DNA of 64,000 bases from Sphingorhabdus pulchriflava (GCF_003367235.1 NZ_QRGP01000003.1:308298-372297), one strand, 5' to 3'; numbered from the stretch's first letter, positions 26,809-34,352 are shown. Notes: generated by a model not told the origin, from the letters alone. A program made the numbers and translations.

Positions 26809-26863
26809 TGGTGCGGACGGCGGGACTTGAACCCGCACGCCCAAAGGGCGACAGATTTTAAGT
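26809..26863 (-). mobile_element. att site: 3' part of a tRNA-Leu(UAA) gene
   Basis: Read on the minus strand from 26863: anticodon loop CTTAAAA (anticodon TAA at 26858-26860), the 3' anticodon strand TCTG, a long class II variable arm, T arm GCGGG-TTCAAGT-CCCGC, acceptor strand CGTCCGC, A73 and CCA. The 5' half is missing: the anticodon stem is broken at position 30 and no D arm or 5' acceptor strand follows. This is the usual product of integration at the 3' end of a tRNA gene. With this orientation the intact copy should be at the far (right) end, outside the window. Confidence 0.8.
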
Positions 26864-27015
26864 GGGACGAGACTGCCGTAAGTTATTGAACAATATAGCA
26901 TTATTTTCCTTAGGTCAAGAACTGTGTAAGGTTTTGTGTAAGTTTTCAACCTCTCTCGATGGGAATTATGGCTGCGAAGACGCGACAATTCCTCTTCGTC
27001 CGGCTCCGCGTTGAG

Positions 27016-27201
27016 CGGGTATGTTCGCCCACGGGTGCGCGAGATCATAAAACGGTTTGCTCCGAGATGTCCGCGACCATCATCAACGGTGCCCTGTAGC
27101 GCGATCACGTCCACATGTTCGTCGAGATCCCGTCGCATGTCTCGGTCAGCGACTTCGTGCGCCGTGCCAAAGCACAATCGCTGTTTGCGCGATTAACGTG
27201 A
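27016..27201 (+). pseudogene. remnant of an IS200/IS605-type (HUH, Y1) transposase gene
   Basis: In the frame ending at TGA 27199 the stretch DHVHMFVEIPSHVSVSDF is the HUH block of TnpA Y1 transposases. It is preceded in frame by a TAG (27097-27099) where homologues have a coding triplet, and the segment VREIIKR upstream is in another frame. The N-terminal half, the catalytic Tyr region and the element ends are missing. It lies just inside the element boundary. Clear decay, no activity expected. Confidence 0.7.
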
Positions 27202-27849
27202 CACCTGGATCGCGTTGAAAAGCGAAATCGTCCCGGTAGGTGTGTCCAAGGCCCAAGTGGCAGTCAACGATCCGCCACAAATGCGAGCCAGTTCACGTTC
27301 TAGGAATCCATCGGCATTTGGTTGGGTGTTTGTCCGGCCATCCGCGGACTGGACGATTTTGAACGCCTGCCGCATCAACCAGCTTCGCTGCATGGCATAG
27401 TCGGCAATCAGAACCTGCCCGCTCGGCCTCGCCGCATTGAACATCGCCTCAATGCCGGTTCGCTTTTCCGCCACTGGAATCTGATGGAAAACGAGACTGG
27501 AAATTACCTTGTCGAACTGCCCAAAGTTCGCAGCATCACGCGCGAAGCCGGATCGCCATTCGATCTCCACTCTTGCCGCTTCGGCTTTGGATGCTGCAAT
27601 TCTGCGCGCGTCGGGGTCGGGATCGAGCCCCACGACAATTGCTTGCGGCTCGGCCTGCTTGATGAGGATTGCAAGGGAGCCGGTTCCGCTTCCAACATCG
27701 AGGATGCGTTCACCGGCCTTGGGGGCCAGCGCATCGAGGAGTCTTGCGCGCCAAACTCTTTCCCGCGTCAAAAGTGCGAGAAGCCGATCATAGGCGCTGG
27801 TAGGTAAAAGCCTGCCCGCTGCAGGGGTAAACTCGCGATTTGAGGGCAT
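27193..27849 (-). CDS. class I SAM-dependent methyltransferase
   Basis: 218 residues with the Rossmann-type SAM motif ILDVGSGTGSLAIL, an acidic ribose-binding end of strand 2 (VVGLDPDPDA) and ISSLVFHQIP at motif III. Similar methyltransferases often sit in metal-resistance islands, but the substrate is unknown. It is the last gene of the minus-strand copper operon, 60 bases after the small Cys-rich protein gene. Its stop overlaps the transposase remnant. Confidence 0.83.
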   Translation of the reverse strand: MPSNREFTPAAGRLLPTSAYDRLLALLTRERVWRARLLDALAPKAGERILDVGSGTGSLAILIKQAEPQAIVVGLDPDPDARRIAASKAEAARVEIEWRSGFARDAANFGQFDKVISSLVFHQIPVAEKRTGIEAMFNAARPSGQVLIADYAMQRSWLMRQAFKIVQSADGRTNTQPNADGFLERELARICGGSLTATWALDTPTGTISLFNAIQVSR

Positions 27850-27909
27850 GGGTAGAGCTTCTCGCGGGGCAATGCGCGGGGGACAGAATCTGCCCCCCGC
27901 GCACGTTGC

Positions 27910-28119
27910 TCAATGGTGGCCTGATCCACCCTCGCCGTGACCGGCATGGTCAGCGCCGGTTTGCCCGGCCTGATCCTTGCAGCAGGCCATTTTGCCATGC
28001 TCGTCCTTCTTGCAGCAGCAGCATTCCTTTTCAGGGGCTGGTGCAGGAGCCGGATCGGCCGCGAAAGCGGCGCTGGACATGGTGAGGGCAAGCAAGCCCA
28101 GGAGATACTTGGTCTTCAT
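27910..28119 (-). CDS. small secreted Cys/His-rich protein, possible copper binder
   Basis: 69 residues: a signal peptide (cleavage after SSAAFA), a Pro/Ala stretch, then ECCCCKKDEHGKMACC and a His/Gly tail (DHAGHGEGGSGHH). Six Cys in 16 residues plus a His/Met set strongly suggest soft-metal binding in the periplasm. No named family is known to me. It sits 3 bases after the neighbouring small-protein gene in the copper operon. Confidence 0.72.
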   Translation of the reverse strand: MKTKYLLGLLALTMSSAAFAADPAPAPAPEKECCCCKKDEHGKMACCKDQAGQTGADHAGHGEGGSGHH

Positions 28120-28122
28120 AAT

Positions 28123-28473
28123 TCAAATCCTTTGAAATGTTGGAATGAGAGCGACGCGCTCGATGCGCGGCGGAGGGGTAGGAGGTTCGATCATTGAGCC
28201 TGCCAAGCGAGCGGCAGGCGGAATGACTGGCATTTCGGCGAGCCAATATACCGAAATATCGAACGCTACCGACTGAGCGGACAACGCAATACAGTTGTGG
28301 CAGGCAAGGGACGCGTCTTCTGATGGCCGCTGGTGTTTACCTTCGTTCTCACCGCTCATACCGATACAATCGGACATGGTGGCGACGGAGGACGCGGCAA
28401 TGGGTTCCGCGCACAAAGGGACTGCACGGAAAACAAGCGCAAATGCGAGTAAGGACAGAGCAAACGCTCTCAT
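28123..28473 (-). CDS. small secreted protein, DUF2946-like
   Basis: 116 residues starting MRAFALSLLAFALVF with a signal peptide (cleavage near PLCAEP). The mature part contains MSDCIGMSGENEGKH, LACHNC and a Pro-rich tail. Size, signal sequence and Cys/His content are like DUF2946-type proteins seen beside copper genes, but the match is loose. The Met used overlaps the PepSY gene stop by 4 bases; a longer reading from 28731 runs inside the PepSY gene and was rejected. Confidence 0.6.
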   Translation of the reverse strand: MRAFALSLLAFALVFRAVPLCAEPIAASSVATMSDCIGMSGENEGKHQRPSEDASLACHNCIALSAQSVAFDISVYWLAEMPVIPPAARLAGSMIEPPTPPPRIERVALIPTFQRI

Positions 28474-29189
28474 CGCACCGATCGCCTGCGCCGAACGGGC
28501 CAGCGCATGAACAGCAAGATCGTGCCAGCAAGGCCCAAGATCAGCCCGCCGATGGCGAAGGCCAGCAACCACCAGGTGTTGAAATTCTCGTGGTTCTTCC
28601 AGTCCATGATATGCAGGCTCCAGAAGAAATCGTAGAGCCGCCATGTTCCGGTGCGGACGGCGGTGATCTTGCCGCTCTCCGCCGCAATGAAGACGCTTGT
28701 GTGGTCGGCGTCGGTGAAGGCGATACGCCATGCGGGCAGCGCGCCCCGATATTCGGGGCTTTCGGCGGTAATGCGACTAGGCAGGGATGCAGGCTTGTCC
28801 GCCCCTTTCCAAGCCGTCCGTGCAATCCGGGTGGCTTGGACGGCATCGACTGGCGGCAAGGCCGCGCCGGTTCGGGCATCGAACAGGCGTATACCCTGTC
28901 CGGTCGCAACCTCGGCAATAGCTCGCCCGTCGAGCATCCGCAAAGCAACCGCTTCGACCGGCGCACCAGCCTGCGTGACCAGCGTTGCGGGAGCAACCAT
29001 CGGCGTGTTCGGCGGAATTGCGGCAATGGTCTCACGATCCACCAGATGTTCGCCGCGCACCTTGTCGATAGGCAGAAAACTCATGATGACGCCGCTGGTG
29101 AACCAGATCAGGAGCTGCGCGCCGATCACCAGCGCCAGCCATTTATGCAGACGACTGGCATTAACGTGGATGCGTGTACGATGTTTCAT
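28470..29189 (-). CDS. PepSY-domain membrane protein
   Basis: 239 residues: N-terminal membrane helix at about 15-40 (LHKWLALVIGAQLLIWFTSG), two periplasmic PepSY-type repeats, and a second helix at about 203-228, preceded by WSLHIMDWKNHENFNTWW. PepSY_TM proteins occur in metal uptake and redox operons; the conserved His residues near the helices (LHKW, LHIMDW) may hold heme or metal, by family analogy. A GGGGGA ribosome site precedes the start. It is part of the copper operon. Confidence 0.85.
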   Translation of the reverse strand: MKHRTRIHVNASRLHKWLALVIGAQLLIWFTSGVIMSFLPIDKVRGEHLVDRETIAAIPPNTPMVAPATLVTQAGAPVEAVALRMLDGRAIAEVATGQGIRLFDARTGAALPPVDAVQATRIARTAWKGADKPASLPSRITAESPEYRGALPAWRIAFTDADHTSVFIAAESGKITAVRTGTWRLYDFFWSLHIMDWKNHENFNTWWLLAFAIGGLILGLAGTILLFMRWPVRRRRSVR

Positions 29190-29252
29190 TGTCCCCCAAC
29201 ATTCAGTTCGTTTTCGAGCGCCGACTGCTTGGTAAAAGCATTGGCATAGTCG

Positions 29253-29672
29253 CTACATGTCATCCATATTATGACCGGCATGTGGGTCTTCAGCCGGTGG
29301 CGGTGTGGCGGGCTGGGTTGCCTTTGGTGGTGCTACAGGCGCAGGTGCCGATTGTTTTGGTGGTATTGCCGCTGTCGCGCTTTTTGGTTTTGCAGCGGCT
29401 TTGACAGCCTCCCGAGGCTGGGCGACAGGCGCTGACGTTGGCAGTTCTCGTGGTGATGCCTCTGCCGTATTTTTCGGTGCTTCGGCGTTCTCGCCAGGTG
29501 TCGCACGGCTCTCCGGCTTTGCTTCAGCCACCCCCGCTTCTGGAGGCGTATCTGCGGGCGTCATAACCTGACTATCTTCCGCGCCATTTTCGGCGGATTT
29601 CTCAGAAGTGCCACACGCTGCCAGAAGAATGGGCAGCATGATGACGGGTGAATATATTGCCAGTTTTCTCAT
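29253..29672 (-). CDS. Pro/Ala-rich lipoprotein with DPHAGHNM tail
   Basis: 139 residues, lipobox ILLAACGTS near residue 20, then a low-complexity Ala/Pro/Lys/Glu region with no fold visible, ending in DPHAGHNMDDM. The tail closely copies the DPHAGHDMSAM repeats of the adjacent CopB, a likely Cu-binding His/Met site. A surface-tethered copper-collecting peptide is a reasonable guess; no named family is recognised. It lies 66 bases after copB. Confidence 0.65.
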   Translation of the reverse strand: MRKLAIYSPVIMLPILLAACGTSEKSAENGAEDSQVMTPADTPPEAGVAEAKPESRATPGENAEAPKNTAEASPRELPTSAPVAQPREAVKAAAKPKSATAAIPPKQSAPAPVAPPKATQPATPPPAEDPHAGHNMDDM

Positions 29673-29738
29673 TTCAAAATCCTCTTCCCCAAAGCTCCAT
29701 TCTGCCGAATTTCGCTGATCCGCAGCGTCCGCGCTGGA

Positions 29739-30737
29739 TCAGAACCAGAACCGGATTCCGGCAACGAAATTGACCACGCTCGCATCCTCCCCAGCGGCAC
29801 TGGCATAGCGTGCCGTATCCCCAACTTTTCTCGACCATTCGACGCCGACGTAGGGCGCGAACTCCTTTCGCACCTCGTATCGCAGCCGCAGTCCCAGCTC
29901 CACATCGGTCAGGCCGGAACCCACTCCGATCGCTGGCATGTCCTGAGCGGACAGGTTGAATTCGGCGCGCGGCGAGAGGATCAGGCTTTGCGTGATGCGC
30001 TGATCGTAGCTGCCCTCGGCCCGCGCGCGGAAATCGCCCTTGTCGGACAGGAAGAGTTGCCCCGACAGGTGGAACCAGTAGGGCGCAACGCCCTCAATGC
30101 CGACCACTGCATAGGTCCGCGAGGGATCGGGCCGAAAGTCGTGCCGGACGCCGACATGGGCGTTCCAATATGGTGCGACGGCACGGGAATAGAGCAACTG
30201 AACTTCTGCGTCGTCGATTGGTTCGCCGAACGTGCCTTCGCCTTCCGTCTTGACCATGAAGCGGTCGATGTCGCCGCCGAACCAGGCTTCCGCTTCCCAG
30301 CGGTAGCCGTCGCCACCCTTGCGCGCCTGATACTCGGCAAGGTCGAACAGAATCATCGAGCCATTGAACACGCCATGTTCACGCCGCAATGTGTCGCGTG
30401 ACCGCGCCATTTCGGCAGGATCGAAGAGCGAATCTGCGGCATGGTCTTCGGGCGGAGCGGGAGCCGGGGCGTTGCCGATTTCGGTTCCAGAAACTTCCGG
30501 CATGGCGCTCATGTCGTGACCAGCGTGCGGGTCGCTTGGTGCAGGGGCTGGTTGCGGGACGTCGGTTGCCGCCGGTTGATCCATCGCCGACATATCGTGT
30601 CCGGCATGGGGGTCGGCAGGCTTTGGCTCCGGCGTGGGAGCTGGTGCCGCGACGGGCGGCGCCCCATGCCCTTCATGCTGCGCCAAAGCGGGCGATGAAA
30701 TCAAAAGCGCGGTGGTTACGAGAAGAAAGTGCCTCAT
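29739..30737 (-). CDS. copB: copper resistance outer membrane protein B
   Basis: 332 residues with signal peptide (cleavage near SPALAQ). The N-terminal region has two DPHAGHDMSAM copies, a His/Met-rich copper-binding part, and residues about 110-332 form the CopB/PcoB beta-barrel (HGVFNGSMILFDLAEYQ, QLLYSRAVAPYWNAHVGVRHD, ending in Phe as outer membrane proteins do: GIRFWF). It works with the CopA oxidase to handle periplasmic Cu. A GGAGG site precedes the start, which overlaps the copA stop by 4 bases. Confidence 0.93.
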   Translation of the reverse strand: MRHFLLVTTALLISSPALAQHEGHGAPPVAAPAPTPEPKPADPHAGHDMSAMDQPAATDVPQPAPAPSDPHAGHDMSAMPEVSGTEIGNAPAPAPPEDHAADSLFDPAEMARSRDTLRREHGVFNGSMILFDLAEYQARKGGDGYRWEAEAWFGGDIDRFMVKTEGEGTFGEPIDDAEVQLLYSRAVAPYWNAHVGVRHDFRPDPSRTYAVVGIEGVAPYWFHLSGQLFLSDKGDFRARAEGSYDQRITQSLILSPRAEFNLSAQDMPAIGVGSGLTDVELGLRLRYEVRKEFAPYVGVEWSRKVGDTARYASAAGEDASVVNFVAGIRFWF

Positions 30738-32491
30738 GCCCCTTCCTCCTCGTGTCGGACGGTTACGACGCGGAACATGCCCGCGTGCATGTGCAGCAGC
30801 ATATGGCAGTGGAACGCCCAGTCGCCCAAGGCATCGGCGGTCAGGTCAAACGACACTTTGCCGCCCGGCAGGACATTGACGGTGTGCTTCATCGGATGAT
30901 GGCCGGGATTGCCTGTCACGACCTCGAAAAAATGACCGTGAAGGTGGATTGGGTGCGGCATCATCGTGTCGTTGATGAGGTTGACCCGCACCCGCTCATT
31001 GTGCCGGAAGGCAAGCGGCTCGGCCTTATCGCTGAATTTCACTCCGTCGAACGACCACATGTAGCGTTCCATGTTGGCCGTCAGATGCACGTCGATTTCG
31101 CGCGAGGGTGTTCGTTTATCCGGGTTGGGCGCGAGCGATTTGAGGTCGCGGTAGGTCAGCACGCGGTGATCGACCTTCTCCAGCCCGGTCGGTCGGTCGC
31201 CGGTGCGGTCGGCGGGCATTGGCGAGAGCGTCGCAACGCCCGGCCCCATTTTGACCTGCGGCGCAACCGACGGGTCGCGCATCTTCATCGACCCGTGATC
31301 CATCCCTGCCATGTCACCGCCCATCGCGGAGTGGTCCATGCCAGCCATGTCGCCCCCGGACATATCCATTGCACCCATATCGCCCATACCCATGTCCTTC
31401 ATGGTCAGGAGCGGGCGTTCACGCAGCGCGGGAATTGCGGCAGCCATGCCGAGTTGTGGAGCAAGCGTCGCACGGCAAAGCCCGGAGCGGTCGATAGCCT
31501 CGGCGATCAGCCCGTAGGCGCGTGCATCGCCGGGTTGCACAATGACATCGTAGGTTTCGGCGATGCCGATCTGGAACTCATCGGTTTCGACTGGCTGCAC
31601 GTCCAGCCCATCGGCCGCCACAACCGTCATCGGCAGGCCCGGCAACCGGACGTTGAAATTGGTCATGGCAGAGGCGTTGATGATCCGCAGCCGCACCCGC
31701 TCGCCGGGGGTGAACAGCCCGGTCCAGTTCTCGCCCGTGCCGTGGCCGTTTATCAGGTAATGGTAAGTCGAGCCGGTCACATCCGAGATGTCGGTCGGGT
31801 CCATGAGCATCCCGCCCCACATCACCCGGTCCTTGAGCGGCTGATCCTTACCTTGAAGCAACCCGCCGAGCGTCTGCTTCTGGCGGTTGTAATACCCGCC
31901 CTGCGACTTGAGCTTGCGGTAAATGGTATGCGGATGGGTGAAGCTCCAGTCCGACAACACGATTACATGCTCGCGGTCATATGCAACCGGATCGGGTCCA
32001 GCGGGATCAATCACGATTGCGCCAAACATGCCCATCGGCTCCTGCATACCGGAATGGCTATGATACCAGTAGGTTCCGGCTTGCCGCACGGGAAACTCGT
32101 ATTTGAATGTCTGCCCAGGCTTGATGCCGGGAAAGCTGATGCCCGGAACACCGTCCATCTGGAAAGGCAGCAAAAGTCCGTGCCAATGGATCGAGCTGTC
32201 CTCGTCGAGCGTGTTGGTGACGGCCAGCTTGACGGTCTGGCCTTCTTTCAGGCGAATCACTGGAGCTGGCAAAGTGCCGTTTACCGTCACCGCATGACCG
32301 GTCTTGCCGCCGGTCTCGAACATGGTGTGACCGATGCTGAGCGCGATCTCCGCACCCGAAAGCGTTGCCATCGGCGCGCGAAGCCCCGGCGTGCCGGTTC
32401 GCGCCCAGGCCGGAAACAGGGGAGCAAGCGCTGAGCCTCCGCCCAGAGCAGCAGTTGCGCCAAGAAATGCGCGGCGATCAAGGATAGTCAT
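30734..32491 (-). CDS. copA: multicopper oxidase of the copper resistance system
   Basis: 585-residue periplasmic oxidase with a twin-arginine signal (DRRAFLGATAAL) and three cupredoxin domains. All four copper-ligand blocks are visible: HWHG, WYHSHS, HPIHLHGHFF and HCHMLLHMHAGM. A Met-rich loop (MGMGDMGAMDMSGGDMAGMDH region, about residues 365-395) is typical of PcoA/CopA. It oxidises Cu(I) in the periplasm. The ATG at 32491 starts the Tat signal; longer readings run into the sigma gene. Its own ECF-type promoter lies at 32530-32560. Confidence 0.95.
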   Translation of the reverse strand: MTILDRRAFLGATAALGGGSALAPLFPAWARTGTPGLRAPMATLSGAEIALSIGHTMFETGGKTGHAVTVNGTLPAPVIRLKEGQTVKLAVTNTLDEDSSIHWHGLLLPFQMDGVPGISFPGIKPGQTFKYEFPVRQAGTYWYHSHSGMQEPMGMFGAIVIDPAGPDPVAYDREHVIVLSDWSFTHPHTIYRKLKSQGGYYNRQKQTLGGLLQGKDQPLKDRVMWGGMLMDPTDISDVTGSTYHYLINGHGTGENWTGLFTPGERVRLRIINASAMTNFNVRLPGLPMTVVAADGLDVQPVETDEFQIGIAETYDVIVQPGDARAYGLIAEAIDRSGLCRATLAPQLGMAAAIPALRERPLLTMKDMGMGDMGAMDMSGGDMAGMDHSAMGGDMAGMDHGSMKMRDPSVAPQVKMGPGVATLSPMPADRTGDRPTGLEKVDHRVLTYRDLKSLAPNPDKRTPSREIDVHLTANMERYMWSFDGVKFSDKAEPLAFRHNERVRVNLINDTMMPHPIHLHGHFFEVVTGNPGHHPMKHTVNVLPGGKVSFDLTADALGDWAFHCHMLLHMHAGMFRVVTVRHEEEGA

Positions 32492-32529
32492 GGGTTGGGC
32501 GGACCACTCGTTAGGATTGCGTATATCCA

Positions 32530-32560
32530 GTGATACGCAGCGCGGTCGCGCGCCCCTCAA
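32530..32560 (-). promoter_or_regulatory. predicted ECF promoter of copA
   Basis: On the minus strand: TTTGAGGGG, then 14 bases, then GCGTATCAC. The same two blocks with the same 14-base gap occur before copC and before the sigma operon. The -35 block overlaps the stop codon of the sigma gene and the -10 block ends 39 bases before the copA start. Confidence 0.8.
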
Positions 32561-33126
32561 ACTTTTGCGTTTAGTATTTCGGAAAGCTGTTTGCGCGCAC
32601 GGTAGAGGCGGGTTTCGATTGTCTTTTCGGTTACGCCTAGAGCGTCGGCGGCCTCGGCTTGCGAAAGCTCCTCGACTGCGCGCAGCACCAGGATTTGCCG
32701 CAAGTTCTGGGGCAGGCGCGACATGGCTATAGCAACCTTTGCCAGTTCGGCCCGGTCGCCAGCCTCGGCCTCCGGCGTCGGGGTCTCGCTCGCGATGTCG
32801 AAAGCATCTTCGATCGGGCGCGCCTTGCGGAAAAAGGCGCGCACGGCTTGCCGCCGTCCCCAATCGCGGCATTTGTTGAGCGCGATGCGCGATATCCAAA
32901 GCCGGAACGGGCGCTCTGGATCGTAGCGTTTGAGTGCGGCGAAGGCGGAAACGAAAGTTTCTTGCGTCAGGTCGAGTGCTTCATCGGCGTCGCCGATGCT
33001 GCTGCGGATCAGACGATAGACCGGCTCCTTGTAGCGGCGCAGGAACTCGCGGAACGCCGCTTGCTGCCCGCCAAGTGACAGCGCGGTCAGCTCGCCATCG
33101 CTGCATTGAGTAAGGTCGAGGCTCAC
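32557..33126 (-). CDS. ECF-family RNA polymerase sigma factor (CnrH-like)
   Basis: 189 residues with sigma region 2 (DEALDLTQETFVSAFAAL, PFRLWISRIALNKCRDWGRR) and region 4 (LPQNLRQILVLRAVEELSQA, ADALGVTEKTIETRLYRARK), and no region 1 or 3, so an extracytoplasmic-function sigma. The two genes before it encode a CnrX-like sensor and a small CnrY-like membrane protein, overlapping by 4 and 1 bases. This is the order of cnrYXH in nickel/cobalt resistance, but here it heads a copper operon. Three copies of a shared promoter motif nearby are its likely targets. Confidence 0.92.
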   Translation of the reverse strand: MSLDLTQCSDGELTALSLGGQQAAFREFLRRYKEPVYRLIRSSIGDADEALDLTQETFVSAFAALKRYDPERPFRLWISRIALNKCRDWGRRQAVRAFFRKARPIEDAFDIASETPTPEAEAGDRAELAKVAIAMSRLPQNLRQILVLRAVEELSQAEAADALGVTEKTIETRLYRARKQLSEILNAKV

Positions 33127-33578
33127 CTTTCCGGCGAAGGGTGGGCTTCGGCGGTCAGCGCCTTGACCACGGTTCTGTCGAAGATGCTCGCCTGCTGCGG
33201 ATTAAGGACAGCGCGCATCGCGAACAGATGCTCAAGCACCTCCTTCTGCATCTCGCCCATGACATGATGGACGTGATCGACCGCCTCGGTAACTTTGGGG
33301 CCATAGCCGTGTTCGGCCTCGATCGCCTCAGCTAATCGGGCGTTTGCCGCGCGCATTTCAAGTTCCAGCGCTTGCTTGCGGGTCGCGTGTTGCATTTCCA
33401 ATGCTTCGATCTTTGCGGCCTGTGCGGCATCGAGCTTGAGCCGGTCGTGCAGCAACGCATGAACTTCGCTTTCGCTCTTGCGCGGTGCATCCATGAATGT
33501 GCGGGCGGCAAAAACCCCGGTTGCGGCTGCGGCAAAAGCAATAAGCGCGATTAGCAGAAGGCGTTTGGTCGATCCCAT
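33123..33578 (-). CDS. periplasmic heavy-metal sensor (CnrX-like)
   Basis: 151 residues with one N-terminal membrane helix (about 7-25) and an all-helical periplasmic hairpin. EVHALLHDRLKLDAAQAAKI and HHVMGEMQKEVLEHLFAM supply His, Glu and Met side chains placed like the metal ligands of CnrX. In the known system metal binding to CnrX frees the sigma factor from its membrane anti-sigma. The metal specificity cannot be read from sequence; context suggests copper. Start and stop overlap both neighbours. Confidence 0.83.
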   Translation of the reverse strand: MGSTKRLLLIALIAFAAAATGVFAARTFMDAPRKSESEVHALLHDRLKLDAAQAAKIEALEMQHATRKQALELEMRAANARLAEAIEAEHGYGPKVTEAVDHVHHVMGEMQKEVLEHLFAMRAVLNPQQASIFDRTVVKALTAEAHPSPER

Positions 33579-33841
33579 CAGCGCGGGTCCAGCAAGTCGG
33601 ATGGTGCCAGCGCCGTTGTGGCGAAGGGCGACAGCGAAGGCGCGGCCTGCGCGGGCGAACTCGAAACGCTACCCCCGGCAAAGCCCAGTCCCAACGCGAC
33701 AAGCGCCGCTGCCGACAGGATACGCGAATTGGCCGCTCGCTCGCGTTGCTCGACAGACAATGCCTTGATGATGGCGTCGTCGATCTGGCTCAATGCCGTC
33801 GGGGGCGGTGTTTCGCCCAGCCGTTTGAGCATGTCGTCCAT
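33578..33841 (-). CDS. small membrane anti-sigma factor candidate (CnrY-like)
   Basis: 87 residues: a cytoplasmic N-terminus of about 40 residues (LSQIDDAIIKALSVEQRERA), one membrane helix at about 42-60 and a short Pro/Ala-rich periplasmic tail. Size, topology and place first in a Y-X-H gene order match CnrY/NccY anti-sigma factors, although I see no strong sequence identity. It shares one base (TGATG) with the CnrX-like gene, so translation is coupled. Confidence 0.72.
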   Translation of the reverse strand: MDDMLKRLGETPPPTALSQIDDAIIKALSVEQRERAANSRILSAAALVALGLGFAGGSVSSSPAQAAPSLSPFATTALAPSDLLDPR

Positions 33842-33877
33842 AGTTTATTCCGATTCATTCGATGTTGCTGGAATTCT

Positions 33878-33903
33878 ATACGCAAGGCGGCACGATCCCC
33901 CTC
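33878..33903 (-). promoter_or_regulatory. predicted ECF promoter of the anti-sigma/sensor/sigma operon
   Basis: On the minus strand GAGGGG, 14 bases, GCGTAT, ending 36 bases before the anti-sigma start. It shows that the sigma operon is probably autoregulated. Its -35 block lies back to back with that of the divergent copC promoter, 9 bases apart, forming an apparent palindrome. Confidence 0.8.
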
Positions 33904-33912
33904 ACATTTTTT

Positions 33913-33941
33913 GAGGGGTGCAGGTGCGCCGTGCGTATCAC
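33913..33941 (+). promoter_or_regulatory. predicted ECF promoter of copC-copD-ATPase operon
   Basis: Plus strand GAGGGG (33913-33918), 14 bases, GCGTATCAC (33933-33941), 29 bases before the copC start. The block sequences and gap are identical to those before copA. Confidence 0.8.
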
Positions 33942-33970
33942 CACCGAACGCAACTTCATGGAGATTTCCA

Positions 33971-34348
33971 ATGCGCCGCACTTTCATACCTTTCCTTCTC
34001 GCCTCTCTGGTCGCCGTTCCGGGCGTGGCCCTCGCTCACGCCTCGCTGACCAGTTCCACGCCTGCTGCCAATTCGACCATTGCGGCACCGGCGCGGATCG
34101 TGCTGCGCTTCAACGAGCGCCTGATCGGTTCCACCGTGAAAACCGAAGTCGTGATGACCGGAATGCCCGGCATGGCCGATCATGCACCGATGCCAATCAC
34201 TCACACTTCGCAGATGGCGCGCGATGGCAAGTCGATGACCTTGACACCCAAGCGCGCACTGGTGCGTGGCACTTACCGCGTCACCTGGTCGGCGGCAGGA
34301 GCCGACACGCACCGGATGGGCAGCAACTTCAGCTTTACCGTGCGATAA
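33971..34348 (+). CDS. copC: copper resistance protein CopC
   Basis: 125 residues with a signal peptide ending GVALA, so the mature protein starts His-Ala-Ser-Leu, the N-terminal His being a Cu(II) ligand in CopC. The DTHRMGSNFSFTV end supplies the other ligands, and MTGMPGMADHAPM adds Met/His residues. CopC is a periplasmic copper carrier acting with CopD. A GGAG ribosome site precedes the ATG; a longer reading from 33746 lacks a signal sequence. It lies 4 bases before copD. Confidence 0.93.
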   Translation: MRRTFIPFLLASLVAVPGVALAHASLTSSTPAANSTIAAPARIVLRFNERLIGSTVKTEVVMTGMPGMADHAPMPITHTSQMARDGKSMTLTPKRALVRGTYRVTWSAAGADTHRMGSNFSFTVR

Positions 34349-34352
34349 TCCA

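Noticed and set aside
26641..27177. 178-codon minus-strand frame across the element boundary
   Set aside because: It runs through the tRNA-Leu fragment and the transposase remnant and has no protein-like pattern.
28123..28731. Longer minus-strand reading of the small secreted protein (202 codons)
   Set aside because: The extra N-terminal part lies inside the PepSY gene in another frame and hides a clean signal peptide that begins at 28473.
30389..32434. 681-codon open frame on the plus strand
   Set aside because: It lies antisense to copB and copA, is Arg/His/Gly-rich without any family pattern, and results from the GC-rich codon use of copA, whose four copper-ligand blocks are intact.
33898..33918. 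Palindrome CCCCTCA/TGAGGGG read as a terminator or repressor site
   Set aside because: It is better explained as two back-to-back -35 blocks of divergent ECF promoters, because each half has GCGTAT exactly 14 bases further on and the same motif recurs before copA.
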